Source: Hypomesus transpacificus
Taxonomy: Eukaryota; Chordata; Actinopteri; Osmeriformes; Osmeridae
Assembly: GCF_021917145.1 (NCBI RefSeq)
Contig: NC_061064.1
Coordinates: 5,472,091 to 5,536,090, forward strand
Direction: 5' to 3'
DNA: 64,000 bases
This document shows positions 46,482 to 58,905 of the stretch, one piece after another. Below the pieces are notes generated by a model. The model did no database searches. It was not told the DNA's origin and saw only the letters and a list, made by a program, of their open reading frames with translations. Position 1 is the stretch's first letter; each line of letters begins with the position of its first letter. Position numbers and translations under genes: made by a program.

Positions 46482-49400
46482 CAGGACAAATTACTTAAGG
46501 ATCTACAAATATCATAATCTAAAGAATAAACACTATGAGTCTACAATCACGAAATATGTCATGGTTGTTTATGGGTGTTTATTCATGGTGAGTCAATCTA
46601 AAGGGTGTGTAGATTAGTCATTACTTGCCTATTGTAATTATGGTCAAAACGCTGGCACATTTGTGCACTAATAACACTAATGAGTCAGTGACCAAAATAC
46701 ACACACATACACACACACAACACACAAACACACACATAAATTACCACTGTGGATATAGTTTAGTATTGTGATTGCTATTAAAGGCCGTAGGACCCCAAGA
46801 ATGACCAAACAGACATATAATCATCTCAAGTACACAGTGTTTTTGTTGCTTCAACAATGCAAAACCATCCATTTCAATTCACAACCGTTTTTGCTTTGTC
46901 TCGCTATCGCTCCATCCCCTCCAAAACTCTCCATTTCTCTCTCTCGAGCTGTCTCCCTTGCTCACACAAACACACACGCATAAACACACACGCATACTGT
47001 ACACACACAGTTGATAACAGCAGCCTTTGTGTGTGTACTCTATCATTCCCCCGCTTCGGCAACTCATTATCATCAGATAACTAAATTCATTCATGAAAAT
47101 AGAAACATTTACAACACAGAGAGCCCTGCGAGAGGAGAGTGAACGGGGGCGAGGGGGAGAGTCAAAAGGAAAAAAGAAAAAAGGAAAAGAAGACTGAGAG
47201 GGAGCGTGACCGTGACTGAGCGTGCGTGCGTGCTTGTGAACGCGCCCTCACGAGGGAGCAAGAAAGATGGAGGAAGCTGTGGGTGGGGGCGGGCGGGCGG
47301 GCGGGGTGGGCGGGGCGGGGGTGGGGGGCGGTTTGAGTTGTGGTGGGGGAGGGGAGGGGTTGAGGGGGTTCACAGAGAAAGTGAGCGGCTAAGATAAGCA
47401 GGGCGACGAGCAGGAATGAAAGAGAGGCGCGAGAGCGACGCCGACCAAAGAGGATTCGTGACATTCATTTACATGTTCAAACCACAACTGGTCCATTAAA
47501 TTCTTCTGAATCCACCGAAGACCTGTGGACGCCGCAATACACAGCTCGCCGTGCTCTGACTTACAATCAGCTTAAAGGACACAGTGCTACGGGGCTGGCA
47601 CACATGCGGTATAACAAACAAAGAACATGATCCCACATCAAAAGGTTGACTGGCTGGATGAAAGAAAGGTTGTGAACATACTGTAACTGAAAACTAGCGC
47701 TAGCCCACGGAGCTCGAGTCTGGTCATTAGCTGAACCACCACGGGCAAAATGAACACAACCAGGGGTCAATAGACTTGGCAGAGTATAAAAACGACATTG
47801 GCAAAAGACCTACAAATACTTACAGTACAGGAAAAACAGCTTGTACGGATAGGTATGGGAAATTAGATCAAGCTATAAAATAGTATTGTAACGGACAGAG
47901 ATGTGTCAGTCTGTTTGTACATACGTGTGTTTACCATTGCAGGTAGAGACAGCATAGGAACTGTATTTCTGGCTGTCTGAGACACAAACCTTATGAAAAC
48001 CTCCAGAACCAGTCCCTGGCTTACATACAATCTAGCCTTCCTACCTGACCCCCCCCCCCCTCTCTCTCTCTCTTTCTCTCTTTCTCTCTCTCTCTCCCTC
48101 TCTATCTCTCTCTCTCGCTCTCTCTCTCGCGCGCGCTCTTTCTCCACACTGCACTGCTCTCAACCAGTGTTTCCCTTCCTCCCATCCTGTTCAGCAGAGG
48201 AAAAACTGTTTGCTGTCATGCTATTGTCTTGTTTGTAGGGGCCCCAATTAGGGGGGGGAGGTATTCTTTGTTGCTGTTGCGTCAATGCGACAATGTTGAA
48301 CGAGGGCTGCGAGAGACACGGTGGCCAAATTGCCTGGCCAGCCATTAAGAGGAGGGAGCCAGCCGTGGTTAGTTTCCTCATAGGACCTGACGGAGAGGAA
48401 ACGGTGAATGTGGCTTTTGAGAGTGTGTGTTTACTGCTGAATCCACACACTGGAGTGATGAGGAGAGTTAATCTCCCGTTCCAGATGCCCCCAACCTCCG
48501 GTTGCCAGATAAGATGGTTTTCAGTGCTCTGAGAGTGGGGGTGGGTGGGGCTGGTGGACAGGGGATGGGTGGCAAAACCAATGGCTGGTTGCGGTCTCAG
48601 TGTGGCCTGGAGGTTGGAGGTTCAAGTCTTCCCACAATGCTTAGGCTAAATGAAATGCCCTGCAGTCCTACAGGGGCGATGACAAACTTTGACCTTCTCC
48701 CTCCTCCCTCTCATTCTGTATATATGCTTGTTTTTCTTCGGTTTGAGCCACAAAGAGATACTACTGATTGAGTGCATGCCTGTGTGTGTTTCAGAAATGT
48801 CTTTTTTTTGTTGCTTCTAAAATATAATGCATCTAACAAGTACATTAATAATATATATAATGATTTTATGAATGGGATGACTGGGATTCTCACACAAATC
48901 CATAGGCCTATGTGTGTGTTATTTTTTAATTAAATCCCGATGATGAAATGAATGACTCATTTCGTATTATGGCTAGCCACAGGCTACTGGTAAATGATAT
49001 AAATTCTCATCGACGAATGTACTCCCTCCAATGAAACAGATGTTTGGAAAGAGAGTGTGAGAGAGATGGGGTGGGGTGGGGGTGAGGTGGTATGAAGCGT
49101 TAAAAACCTTCCCTGCAGCGTTTCAGGGAAACGTGCAAGTAATTTTACAAACGTGTTTTCTCTGCCCAACGGAAGCTACATCCTCTGACTTATCTTTCCC
49201 TCTCTTCCTCAAACACCTGCAGCTTAGCCTACTCGCGCACGAACACACATGCGCACGCACGTACACACACATACATACACACACATGCACACACATTGTC
49301 CCTTCCTCCAACGGAGGATCAGAGGTTTTGTCGCTGTGGGTGTCTGCGATGAGTCACACCGGCAAATTAACGCGTTTCAAACGGCTTTCAAATTACTTCC

Positions 49401-49517
49401 CTTCTAGTCGGGTGGCGCGCTGATAACCGATAACAGTTTTCATTTCTACAAGGAGTTTTGGAGGACTCGACTCTCCTTCCGTATGTCTTGTCTGCCACAT
49501 ACAGCACATATCTGTAG

Positions 49518-49730
<213 letters not shown>

Positions 49731-52443
49731 TGGACCTAGAGACCAACAATAACAAAATCGACTATTGGTAGGCTACGTCGCATGTGACTATGTCACTTGC
49801 AATTGGTTTTAGCTGAGTGTTCATTCATAAATATTTTCTCTGGAGGCCACGCTATTCTGAGTTTTAACTAAGATTGTTCAAATTAATTAACAAAATATTG
49901 ATTTCTAATAAACAGAAATCAAACGGATAGTTAATCTACATTCCACATTGAAAATAATAATGTCTACATTTGAAGTCTACCCCGGCCCCACGCCCCCATC
50001 TCAGGTAGGCCTGTACACGAACCTCAAATAAATAAATAAAATGCTTCTTTATATGTCGGTGCATGTGAAAGAACCCGCTTCGCTTTATGCCCCTATTTTA
50101 ATTGTTTATCGATTTGATGTCAGGTCACCTGATACAGTACACGGCACCATGAAATCACCGCGACCATCTAAGCGGAACCGTGACGTAACAGCGCCCTCTC
50201 TCGTCGCCGGACACGAGCAGGGAGAAACAGCTGATAAAATCGTTTGCTATACCCAGGTTCACTGCGCGGGATCACTTAGCCGCTACCCGGTCCAACGGTT
50301 GCTCTCTCACCAGAGGCCGTTTGATTCAAGAATATTTGCCCACCACAGCAGCGATGCATTTCTTATGGCCTAGTAAGGGACTGCCATACCTACTCAGAAC
50401 TAATTGCTGATCACGTGATTATGCTTCAATTTTCTCTTTGCCACGTTTTACCACCAATGCAGGCCACTAATCTATTCACTTAGTTCCATATTGGTCCTAT
50501 GGGATTTTATTATGTGTGTGTTGCTGTGGGTCCGTGTGTGTGTGCGTGTGTGTTTGATATAAAGGGGCCTACACTGGCTGTGTGTTCGCTGGTGCGCAGG
50601 GAGACAGAGGGGAGATTGATGGCGGGAACTGATGCCGCGCTCACTGATATGAATCGCCTCATCAACTCCAAATTCGCTCCCTGCCTTACGCCTACAGCAC
50701 CATCCGTCTCTGACGCCGCCTGTTTCTCACAGGTTCCTGTGCACATTTCATGGCTAATGCTCAAAGGGCAAATATATTTTCTAAAATAAAAAAAATTTAA
50801 ATTAAAAGCCACTGAGAAACCTGCAATGATGGGCAGACATTTAGACCGACGCAGTCATTTCACGTCCACCAAGTTTCATCCCTGGCTTGCAGGTTCAATC
50901 CCAACCAATCATTTCTGACTGTTCAGCTAGTGCTCTGTGGAGGACCAATCCCATTTATGTATTACACTATGACAAATCACAGCTGGTGCTCCAGAAATCA
51001 CACAAGTAGTCACAGGAGCCCCTCCTCTTCTGTTCACCTCGTTTTTATGAATGAACCGATGAATGGAGAGATGGCTTGGTGCTGTGTCTACTGTTGGGTA
51101 AATGAAAAACAAAAGGCCCATTTTGTGCTCAGAACTGCATGGGTTTTTCACCAATGCTCTCACGTTAACAGATGAGACAGTCTTCGAGGCTCTAGCTTCA
51201 AACAGTGTTTTTGCCAGCTGTGGAGGAGGAAAAAGGGGGGGGGGTTCAAAAATAGTCATGCCAAAATGGTCATTTCTTCATTTAACAGTATGGAGCTACC
51301 CCCCATTCCCCAAGTTAAAACAATTACAGCAAACATGTCTACAACTCTCCTCCCTGCTCTGAGTTACCAGGTTAGTACTGTACCAAAGCTACCAAGACTG
51401 CACACAGGCTATGGTTGGGATTTTATGGTACCATTCCTCTCATTCGGTGGAGAAAAATGTATTTTTTTCTTTTTACGTGGGTGGATATGCTACTGTTATT
51501 CATAAGGGCCATTATTTCACTCCCGGTACAGGCCACTTTACAGCGGGTTGGTGCATTAGAACACTTATGGAGAGATCTCAGCATGCATCATCATAATTGT
51601 GGCCAATAATGTCAGCAGAAAAAAATGATTTGCAAAAATGCCTCTCTGCCTCTTTCTCTCTGTTCTCCTCCTTCTCATGTAGGCCTCTTCATGGGAATAA
51701 GCGGATGGTTGTCTCTGTACCCTGGACAGAAAACCTTGAGCGAACCCTAGCCTCGGCCTTCAACTATTTGTCTAAAGTACATGTGTGTAAGTGCATGTAT
51801 GTGTGTTGTACTTTGTGCATGTTCTCTCAAAGTAGCGTCACAGAACTTTGCCGCAAGGTAAACCTCTATCTCTGTTTTTGGTGCCCACAAGCGCCCAAAA
51901 AGTGTGTCCAAAAATTGTTGTACAGCAACTGTCCAAATGCACGCATTTACAGTATCCTATTAGTCAACTCACCGGACCAAAGATTGTTTCAAGCGGCTAG
52001 GATTGAATATCCATTTGTCCACAGGGCTTGTCTCACCGATAACACACGAATGACTGATCCACACACTGAAAAAAACGTCACAAAGGAAAATGAGGTGGCT
52101 GAACCGTACCAAAAAAAACAAGTCGATGCTTCGACCCAACCGCATTTTTTTCCCCGCCTGGGACCAAAGTTTCCAAAAGACCAAGTCTGGTTTGTTAGTT
52201 CTCTGTGTGGCATCTTTAAATACAAGGCTGGTGTGCCGGTGCTAATCTGTGTAAGTGGCCGAGCGGGCCGTGGAGTGTGAGTCAGAGCGTGGGCGCCAGG
52301 GCACAGAGGACGCTGGGTAGGGGTAGGAGGAGAGGGATCATGCTGAGTGGCAGTTGATAATGCCAAGCTGCTATATCAGAATCTGCCCCTCAGGCTTGCT
52401 GCTTACCTTTCCAACCAGCCTGCCTGCCAGCAGCACAGAGCAT

Positions 52444-52665
52444 GCCAACACACACACACACACCGAGACATGCACACACACACCTACTCAAACATCCCCC
52501 TCCTCCACACACACACACATCCATCATCCACATGCATACACATATATCCCCCCCCATACACACACAAACACGTACACACACAAACACGAACACACACACA
52601 CGTGCCTTCTCCGCTATCTCCACACACACGCACAGACTCACACACACTCACACACACTCACAAGC
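52444..52665 (+). repeat. (CA)n-rich low-complexity region
   Basis: Interrupted CA repeats, immediately followed by a poly-T run at about 52677-52708. Confidence 0.93.
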
Positions 52666-52674
52666 ACAATTTAT

Positions 52675-52709
<35 letters not shown>

Positions 52710-53629
52710 TATTTTGTTGGATTTTGGATTGTATTTTTTTGTATGTATTTACGAACAAATACATCAACGGCATGCAGTCGAACACGCACATCTAATAATC
52801 TACGGGTCAAAAAGAGCCTCTGGCTTTCACAAAGAATTACTACTCATTTGATGTGAGACACACTCTGCACACACAGGAGCCCCATTGACATCAACGAGCT
52901 GACACAGCCGCTCATTTCAGTGGGAACACAAAGCCACAGAACATCACTGATACTATCAACAGCACAACTTTCCCTCATCAGAGAGAATAGGTTTCTCTTG
53001 CCCGAGGCATTATTTAAAAGCCTGCATGCACCTCTCTTCCCACACACACGCGTGCCGCAGAGGCAAACGCACACCCGCGCTTGTGCACCCTGCACACACC
53101 CACCCACACACACACACACACGCGCCGCACAGAATCGAAAAATCACATGACATTATCAGCGCAGCAGGCACGTCGCTCCGCCAGGCTTGTGAATGCTCAT
53201 TTAGATCTGCTCCTGATTAGCTGAACGTTATCTGCCGAGGCCTCAGAATGACACTTCACAGTGACGTCGACACCACTAGTTCCCCCCCCCCCCCCCCTCC
53301 CGCCCCCATCTGTAAGTAATCCCATGTAAAACAGGGCAATCTTAGACTGGCATCAGTTCCAGGCCTCTTTAGATGGAGACAAGCTTCATGCCAGTCACGG
53401 TGTGTGATCCTGTGGAGCGGTGGATCGTGCCGTGATGCCATTCGACCTGTCCTATTTTCATCTCCAGCGCTGGCTGGTTGCAACCATATGTTGACGGCTT
53501 ACGAGGCCCGTCTGATTCACTCCTCTCATGTCTGACTCAGTGCTGGTTCATCGCCACACAATGTCTGACTGGGTGACCAAGACTAGCCATGCTGTTCATC
53601 TGGATGAAGCATTGAAGAAGTTCAATGGA

Positions 53630-53790
53630 ACAAAGCTTCCAGTGGGATTCGAACCCATGGTGGGAGACTTGGTTTGCTGGTCAGTGCTCAACATGGGAGT
53701 GTGTAGCTGATGCAATAGGGCCCGGGACAAAGAATAGCTGGTTTCAAATCCTAGAAGGCCACGGGTAGGACAAATAAAGAAGACAGCTTT
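53630..53790. mobile_element. tRNA-like / SINE remnant (two opposed B-box motifs)
   Basis: On the minus strand GGTTCGAATCC (53646-53656) is a perfect RNA polymerase III B-box, preceded by tRNA-like GAGCACTGACCAGCAAACC. On the plus strand GGTTTCAAATCC near 53740 follows TAGCTGATGCAATAGG. Neither folds as a complete tRNA, so I read it as retroposon debris. Confidence 0.3.
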
Positions 53791-54431
53791 CGTCATAGAT
53801 CCATTCATCCCAGGAAAGTGCGTGCGTGCGTGCGTGTGTGTTGCATATTGTGATCTAATAGATTAATGTGATCAGCATCGCCATTCGGAGCTGACAGATG
53901 GACACGTGCCAAAGACGACATTAAACAAAGAGCCCTAATCAGGTAGAATCAGAGCAGTCGAGTCGAACCGGGTGTGTCACGGCCATGCCCGTGGCCCCTC
54001 CGCACGGGACCAGGGCCCCCTCGAAAACACCTGACAGTGGCCATGTGGGCGGGAGGTCTGGGAAGGATTGTGGATCGCCGTGCAGGATGCAAACAAGAGG
54101 ATGGACGCGAAATTGAAAGGCGGATCAACGTGACTGGTCTGTCTCATCGGGTAGGGCTGAATCTCTGGGAGACTGCATGGGGTTGGTGGGGGGGGTATTA
54201 TGGGAGGGGGCGTGTGTGGGGTGGGGGGTAGGGGGTGGGGGAGGGGTGCAGGGGGACATCACCATCAATGACCTAGACCGAAAATGGCTGCGCACAATCT
54301 TAACCGCTACAATTTTCCTCTCCCCATTGAAGAAATGTACTATTTCATTCATGCCATTTCCGTTCATTCATCAGAGCGGGCAGCGTAGACTCAGAGTTCC
54401 ATTTCCACACGAACATTCTTATCAATGGATG

Positions 54432-54439
54432 TGACGTCA
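54432..54439 (+). promoter_or_regulatory. Consensus CRE (TGACGTCA) of vgf promoter
   Basis: A perfect cAMP-response element lies about 49 bp upstream of a TATA box. The mammalian VGF promoter likewise has a CRE at about -75 that mediates CREB and neurotrophin induction, so the role is inferred from the shared arrangement. Confidence 0.8.
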
Positions 54440-54480
54440 GCACGCCGATGCTTGCTGCGGATCACATGGTAGAGAGGGGG

Positions 54481-54487
54481 TATAAAA
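54481..54487 (+). promoter_or_regulatory. TATA box of vgf
   Basis: TATAAAA, placing transcription start near 54510. An E-box (CACATG) lies between it and the CRE. Confidence 0.8.
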
Positions 54488-54510
54488 ACGAAAGTTGCGC
54501 TGGCCGTGGT

Positions 54511-54762
54511 GCTGAAAACACAATTTGAATCGCTCAGTGCCAAAACAAGTGATTAACTGCGATACAAACACATCACAACATTTTTTGCACTGAAATAAAA
54601 CAGTCCGAATCATTTTTTTATCTCTTTCATTGTTGTGTATGGTAGAGAACCACAATAAGACTAGTTTGAAAAGCGCTCTTGGAGTGTAGCCTAATTACAG
54701 AGATAAGCTAAGAGACTACCCGAAGCGTGAATTTTCTGCACTTTTCCCGTGCGGGACTCCAG
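54511..54762 (+). other. vgf non-coding exon 1 (approximate start)
   Basis: The exon is bounded by the predicted start below the TATA box and a strong donor (CCAG|gtgagt) after 54762. VGF genes have non-coding 5' exons. The following intron reaches 56872 and could hide another small non-coding exon. Confidence 0.6.
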
Positions 54763-56632
54763 GTGAGTACTCTTGTAGTTGCTCCGTCTTTAACAGCGTA
54801 GTTGTGGGTGCTTGGTCGAGTTTGGACAGGTGTTTATTAGTCTGTCATTCTATTGTGTGTCATGTTTAAGAAACTAAGGTGCAGAAAGCGTGCCGTCGTA
54901 TTTGCGGGTGTGAGCAAAACCATCGGCATATTTACGGCTTATTAGCGGGTTTGGTTTCCAAAAGAATGCTTAATAGTGGTCGGCTTTGGTATGCTATTTT
55001 GTGTGGAATTTAAAAAGTTTTCAACTTGTAACATTCAATTGTGTATAGATCCAATTCAAACGTTTTTTTTTATCAACCCCTTCAACAGAGCATTTGTAAA
55101 TATTGGATTTGAATGTAGGGACTAGTTTGGTTGAGTGTAAAGACCTACTTGAATTGACATTGCCTACAGCAGACACTAGCCTATGCTACACATATGCTTG
55201 TTTTAAATAACGGAGGTAATAAGCTGCATTTCAGTGTTGCGGGTGATGCTTTGGTTGCAAAATACAATCGATATATTATTATTATTTTATTTTTTCAATA
55301 TATATATTTTTTTTTTTACAAAAGTTAACCTTGTGCCACTGTTGTTTAGATATAGGAAGAAAGCTATATGATTTAATGACTTAGTAGGTATTTATTATTT
55401 GAAGCAGTTTTTGTAGACCTAAACCAGTAAACCTGGTCTAGTGTAATAGCCTATGTAACTATTCACAATTAGGCTACATGAAATTATTTCTGATTCACGT
55501 AGTAGACCAAATAGGAAATAAATCACCGTCGCGTAAGTCTGCATACCTCTATTGCTTCATTGGCCCTCAATGAACAGTATGCATCACGCTCACGAAACAG
55601 TCTGGTAGGATACAATTTGATCATTGCGCATTGCTCACATTGCGCTTTGCTAGAATGGAAGCAAGTGTGCTGCAACAGTAAATCTATCACGGGTCTGTTG
55701 GGTTGAATCAGCGTGGCTTCCCGGTTTCCACATGACTTGTTTCACGGACATGCAGATTGATCTTCCGGTAACGGAATGGGCAATTGGAAACGGAAATAAA
55801 GGAATTCGTTTAAACCAAGCAGCCTAACAAAAAAAACACTTGCTATCTGCAGGTTAAAAGACATGTCTTTTCAATGCGGGTTAAATTTGCGTTTGTGCAT
55901 GGTGTGACCGGGTTTCGGTTTGGGTCAGTATAGCCCATCAATCAGTTCATTAAGATTTAGTTCACAATTTATAGTTAATTTGATAAGGCAGACACATCTT
56001 GGTATGTTCTTTGGTCAACATGCAATCAAAAATGCAACCGAAACCTCAATCTTATCCGGTTTTGTTCTCCATGGCATTGAATTGCGCACGGAGACAGGGT
56101 GCGTTATGAACCGATTAGCGCGCGTTGCCGCCAATAAATGGCACTGTCAGTCTGATATAATGAATGCCCATTCTCTTCTCATACAGTTGGCCAATTAGTC
56201 TTCAGATAATTACCGTCATAGTCATCAGCAGTAGCAGCACCCCGTAGCAGGATTGTAGAGAGAAAGCTCCACGAGAAATTCCGCTCAATTGTCAAAATGA
56301 GAGTCAGCTAGTCAAAAAAGCGGAGGTCGATTAACTGGATATTTAACAACCAGTAGGCTATGAACGTTATTTTCAAGAGCTGAGCTCCATCCGTCTATCT
56401 TCGGCAATATTTTATTTTAATACACACGGGGTTAGGCGACACTTCTAGGAGCTCATACAAATGTAATTTCACACATGCTTTGGCTCAATTGTATTTTGTA
56501 AGTGACCATTAAGTAAGTGACACGAAATGTGTAATTTATAATTTTAAGAGATATGGCTATAGCTTTTTCTGCAAGCTACAGATGATATTGTAACTTATTT
56601 TTAAACTTGAGCACAGATTAAATCTTTCTCTC
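54763..56632 (+). other. vgf 5' intron
   Basis: AT-rich unique sequence with no coding exon recognised. Small open frames lack similarity to known proteins. Confidence 0.5.
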
Positions 56633-56870
<238 letters not shown>

Positions 56871-56901
56871 AGGTGCTGGCCGTCCCTCCTGCCTGTTCTG
56901 C

Positions 56902-58905
56902 ATGGTCATGACCTGTCGCCACATCCCCTCCACAGCCCGACTCGCCCTACTGGTCCTACTCACTGTCTCACCACAGCTGGCTGGAGCTGCTGCTGTGGGA
57001 GTGGAGAGGGTGGAGGGGGGGATGGAGGGTCTCACCCGGACACACCCCAAAGAGGACGACCTTAGTCCCCTCCACACGCCCCCCGGGCTCACCCTCCCCA
57101 GACCCTTTAGCACAGTTCCCCTGGAGCAGGACCAGGGCACCCCAACAGACATGGACCCTGCCCAGATGCTGGCCTCCGTTCTTCTGGAGGCCCTGGACCA
57201 CCCTGGGGCTGCAGAGACACTGGGCAGGCCAGAGGAGGGAGACAGTGCAGAGGGGCAAAGGCAGGAACCAGCCCACCTGGAAGCCAGGGGAAGTCAAGAG
57301 GGAAGGAGAGTAGGCAATGTGGAGGAGGAGAGATGGGGGCTGGGGGAGGAGAGTGGTGTGTTGGAGAGGAGGATGGAGAGGCTAAGGGCAGCCTTAGAGG
57401 CAGCAGCCCAGGGGGAGGAGTTAAGGGAGTGGGAGGAGGAGGAGGAGGAGAGGAAAAAGTCTCAGGAGGAGAGAGGCGGCCCAACGGAAGGTGAGGTGGG
57501 CCGCGACGGAGGCGGAAGCGAGGACGGTGGAGAACGAGAGGAAGAGGAGGAGGAGGAAAGAGAAGGAGCGGAAAGATCGGGGACCGTCTCTGACGGAGCA
57601 GAGTCCTCGCTCCGGCGCAAAACGAGAGGTTACTTCCAGAACATTGACCTGGGCCTTCAAGACAATGAGATCTTACCTCCTCTGAAGGGCTACAAGGCAT
57701 ACAATACCCAGCTGGCACGAGCCGGCAAAAAACTCCACTGGCAGGAAGAGCAGGCGAGCAACCGGCCGATCCAGGGCAGCAACTTCATGGACGACTTTGA
57801 CAACGAGGGCGAGGAGGAGGTGGAGGAGGAGGCGGAGAGCCTCACCCGCGCGGAGGAGGAGGCGCGTGCCCGCGCCGACAAACAGGAGGTGCTGAGGCAG
57901 CAGGAGGAGGCGGAGCAAGCCCGCGAGGAGGAGCAGCGGTTGGCCGACATCGCCTCGGACATGCTGCTGCAGTACATGGGCAGGAAGCAGCAGGGGGCGC
58001 CCTACCTGGAACCGCGCCGCAAGTCGAGCGTGGACGCCAACGGCAACGCGGCCGAGGACAAGCGCTCCGAGGAGGTGGCCACCGACGACGACGACGGCGA
58101 CCTGGATCAGCAGATGATCGACAGGCTGATCGAGATCAGCAGCAAGCTGCACCTGCCCGCCGACGACGTGGTCGAGATCATCAGTGACGTGGAGGAGAAA
58201 AAGAAGAAGAGGAAGGAGCTGCCGCCGCCCGGCAAGCCCGTCGCGCCACGCTTCCGCCCCCTGGTGCCCCCTCCCCTGGCTGGACCCCCAATCTACCACT
58301 ACACAGCCTCCAGCAACCCCAAGAAAGCCCCGTACAAAGCCAACAGGAAGTGGCAGAAGGACAAAAACAAGGCCAAGTCCTATAAGCAGGAGTACTGGTA
58401 CAAACCCCAGAAGCAGGTCGACTACTGGTACAAGCCACAGAAACAGTTCCTGGCCTTCCCCTCCTACCCCTACTACCAGAAGCCATACCGAGCCTACTAC
58501 CCAGTCTACTTTCCCTACCCCAAAGCCACCGGCTACTACGATAAGACTTCCCTTCCCAGGGACCAGCAGCTGTTTGTCCCCCAGGACTACGGCTTCCAGC
58601 CCCCCAGGCGCAGGCACCGTGCCGGGGTTAAGGCGAGGGGGCAGGGCTGGAGGCAACAGCCACCTCCACGCCTGCCTGCCACCCCGTACATCTCTAACTA
58701 CATCCTCCCCCACCCACGGACCTACCAGCCCCTGCCTCCCCCCAAACCTCGTTCCCCCTCCGGGAGGGGCAGGCAGCCCCCCTTCTACTACCCCCCAGCG
58801 CCGGGAGATGACTACGAGGAGGATGGCCTGGAGCCCCAGCTGGACAGCGACGAAGAGCTGGAGAACTTTATTGAGAGGATCTACATGAAGCGTAGAATGT
58901 ACTAG
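56902..58905 (+). CDS. vgf: Neurosecretory protein VGF precursor
   Basis: VGF is a secreted neuronal and endocrine precursor cut by prohormone convertases into bioactive peptides. The whole protein (667 aa; human 615) lies in one exon starting at the acceptor 56871-56872, as in mammals. The first ATG is at 56902, with a second in-frame ATG at 56908; either precedes a hydrophobic signal peptide (LALLVLLTVSPQLAGA). The middle is Glu-rich. Conserved blocks include EEQRLADIASDMLLQYM, AEDKRSEE, MIDRLIEISSKLHLPADDVV, a multibasic site (EEKKKKRKE), and the C-terminal EELENFIERIYMKRR. The same order occurs in mammalian VGF, where basic sites of this kind are cleaved. The fish protein adds a Tyr/Pro/Lys-rich stretch (58380-58540) with two copies of YWYKPQKQ. 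The frame is intact. Confidence 0.95.
   Translation: MVMTCRHIPSTARLALLVLLTVSPQLAGAAAVGVERVEGGMEGLTRTHPKEDDLSPLHTPPGLTLPRPFSTVPLEQDQGTPTDMDPAQMLASVLLEALDHPGAAETLGRPEEGDSAEGQRQEPAHLEARGSQEGRRVGNVEEERWGLGEESGVLERRMERLRAALEAAAQGEELREWEEEEEERKKSQEERGGPTEGEVGRDGGGSEDGGEREEEEEEEREGAERSGTVSDGAESSLRRKTRGYFQNIDLGLQDNEILPPLKGYKAYNTQLARAGKKLHWQEEQASNRPIQGSNFMDDFDNEGEEEVEEEAESLTRAEEEARARADKQEVLRQQEEAEQAREEEQRLADIASDMLLQYMGRKQQGAPYLEPRRKSSVDANGNAAEDKRSEEVATDDDDGDLDQQMIDRLIEISSKLHLPADDVVEIISDVEEKKKKRKELPPPGKPVAPRFRPLVPPPLAGPPIYHYTASSNPKKAPYKANRKWQKDKNKAKSYKQEYWYKPQKQVDYWYKPQKQFLAFPSYPYYQKPYRAYYPVYFPYPKATGYYDKTSLPRDQQLFVPQDYGFQPPRRRHRAGVKARGQGWRQQPPPRLPATPYISNYILPHPRTYQPLPPPKPRSPSGRGRQPPFYYPPAPGDDYEEDGLEPQLDSDEELENFIERIYMKRRMY

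Noticed and set aside
53641-53720. tRNA gene on the minus strand
   Set aside because: The B-box is perfect, but the acceptor stem and D-arm do not pair, so it is SINE or tRNA debris.
57673-58713. 346-codon minus-strand frame opposite vgf
   Set aside because: Shadow produced by the GC-rich codon bias of vgf.
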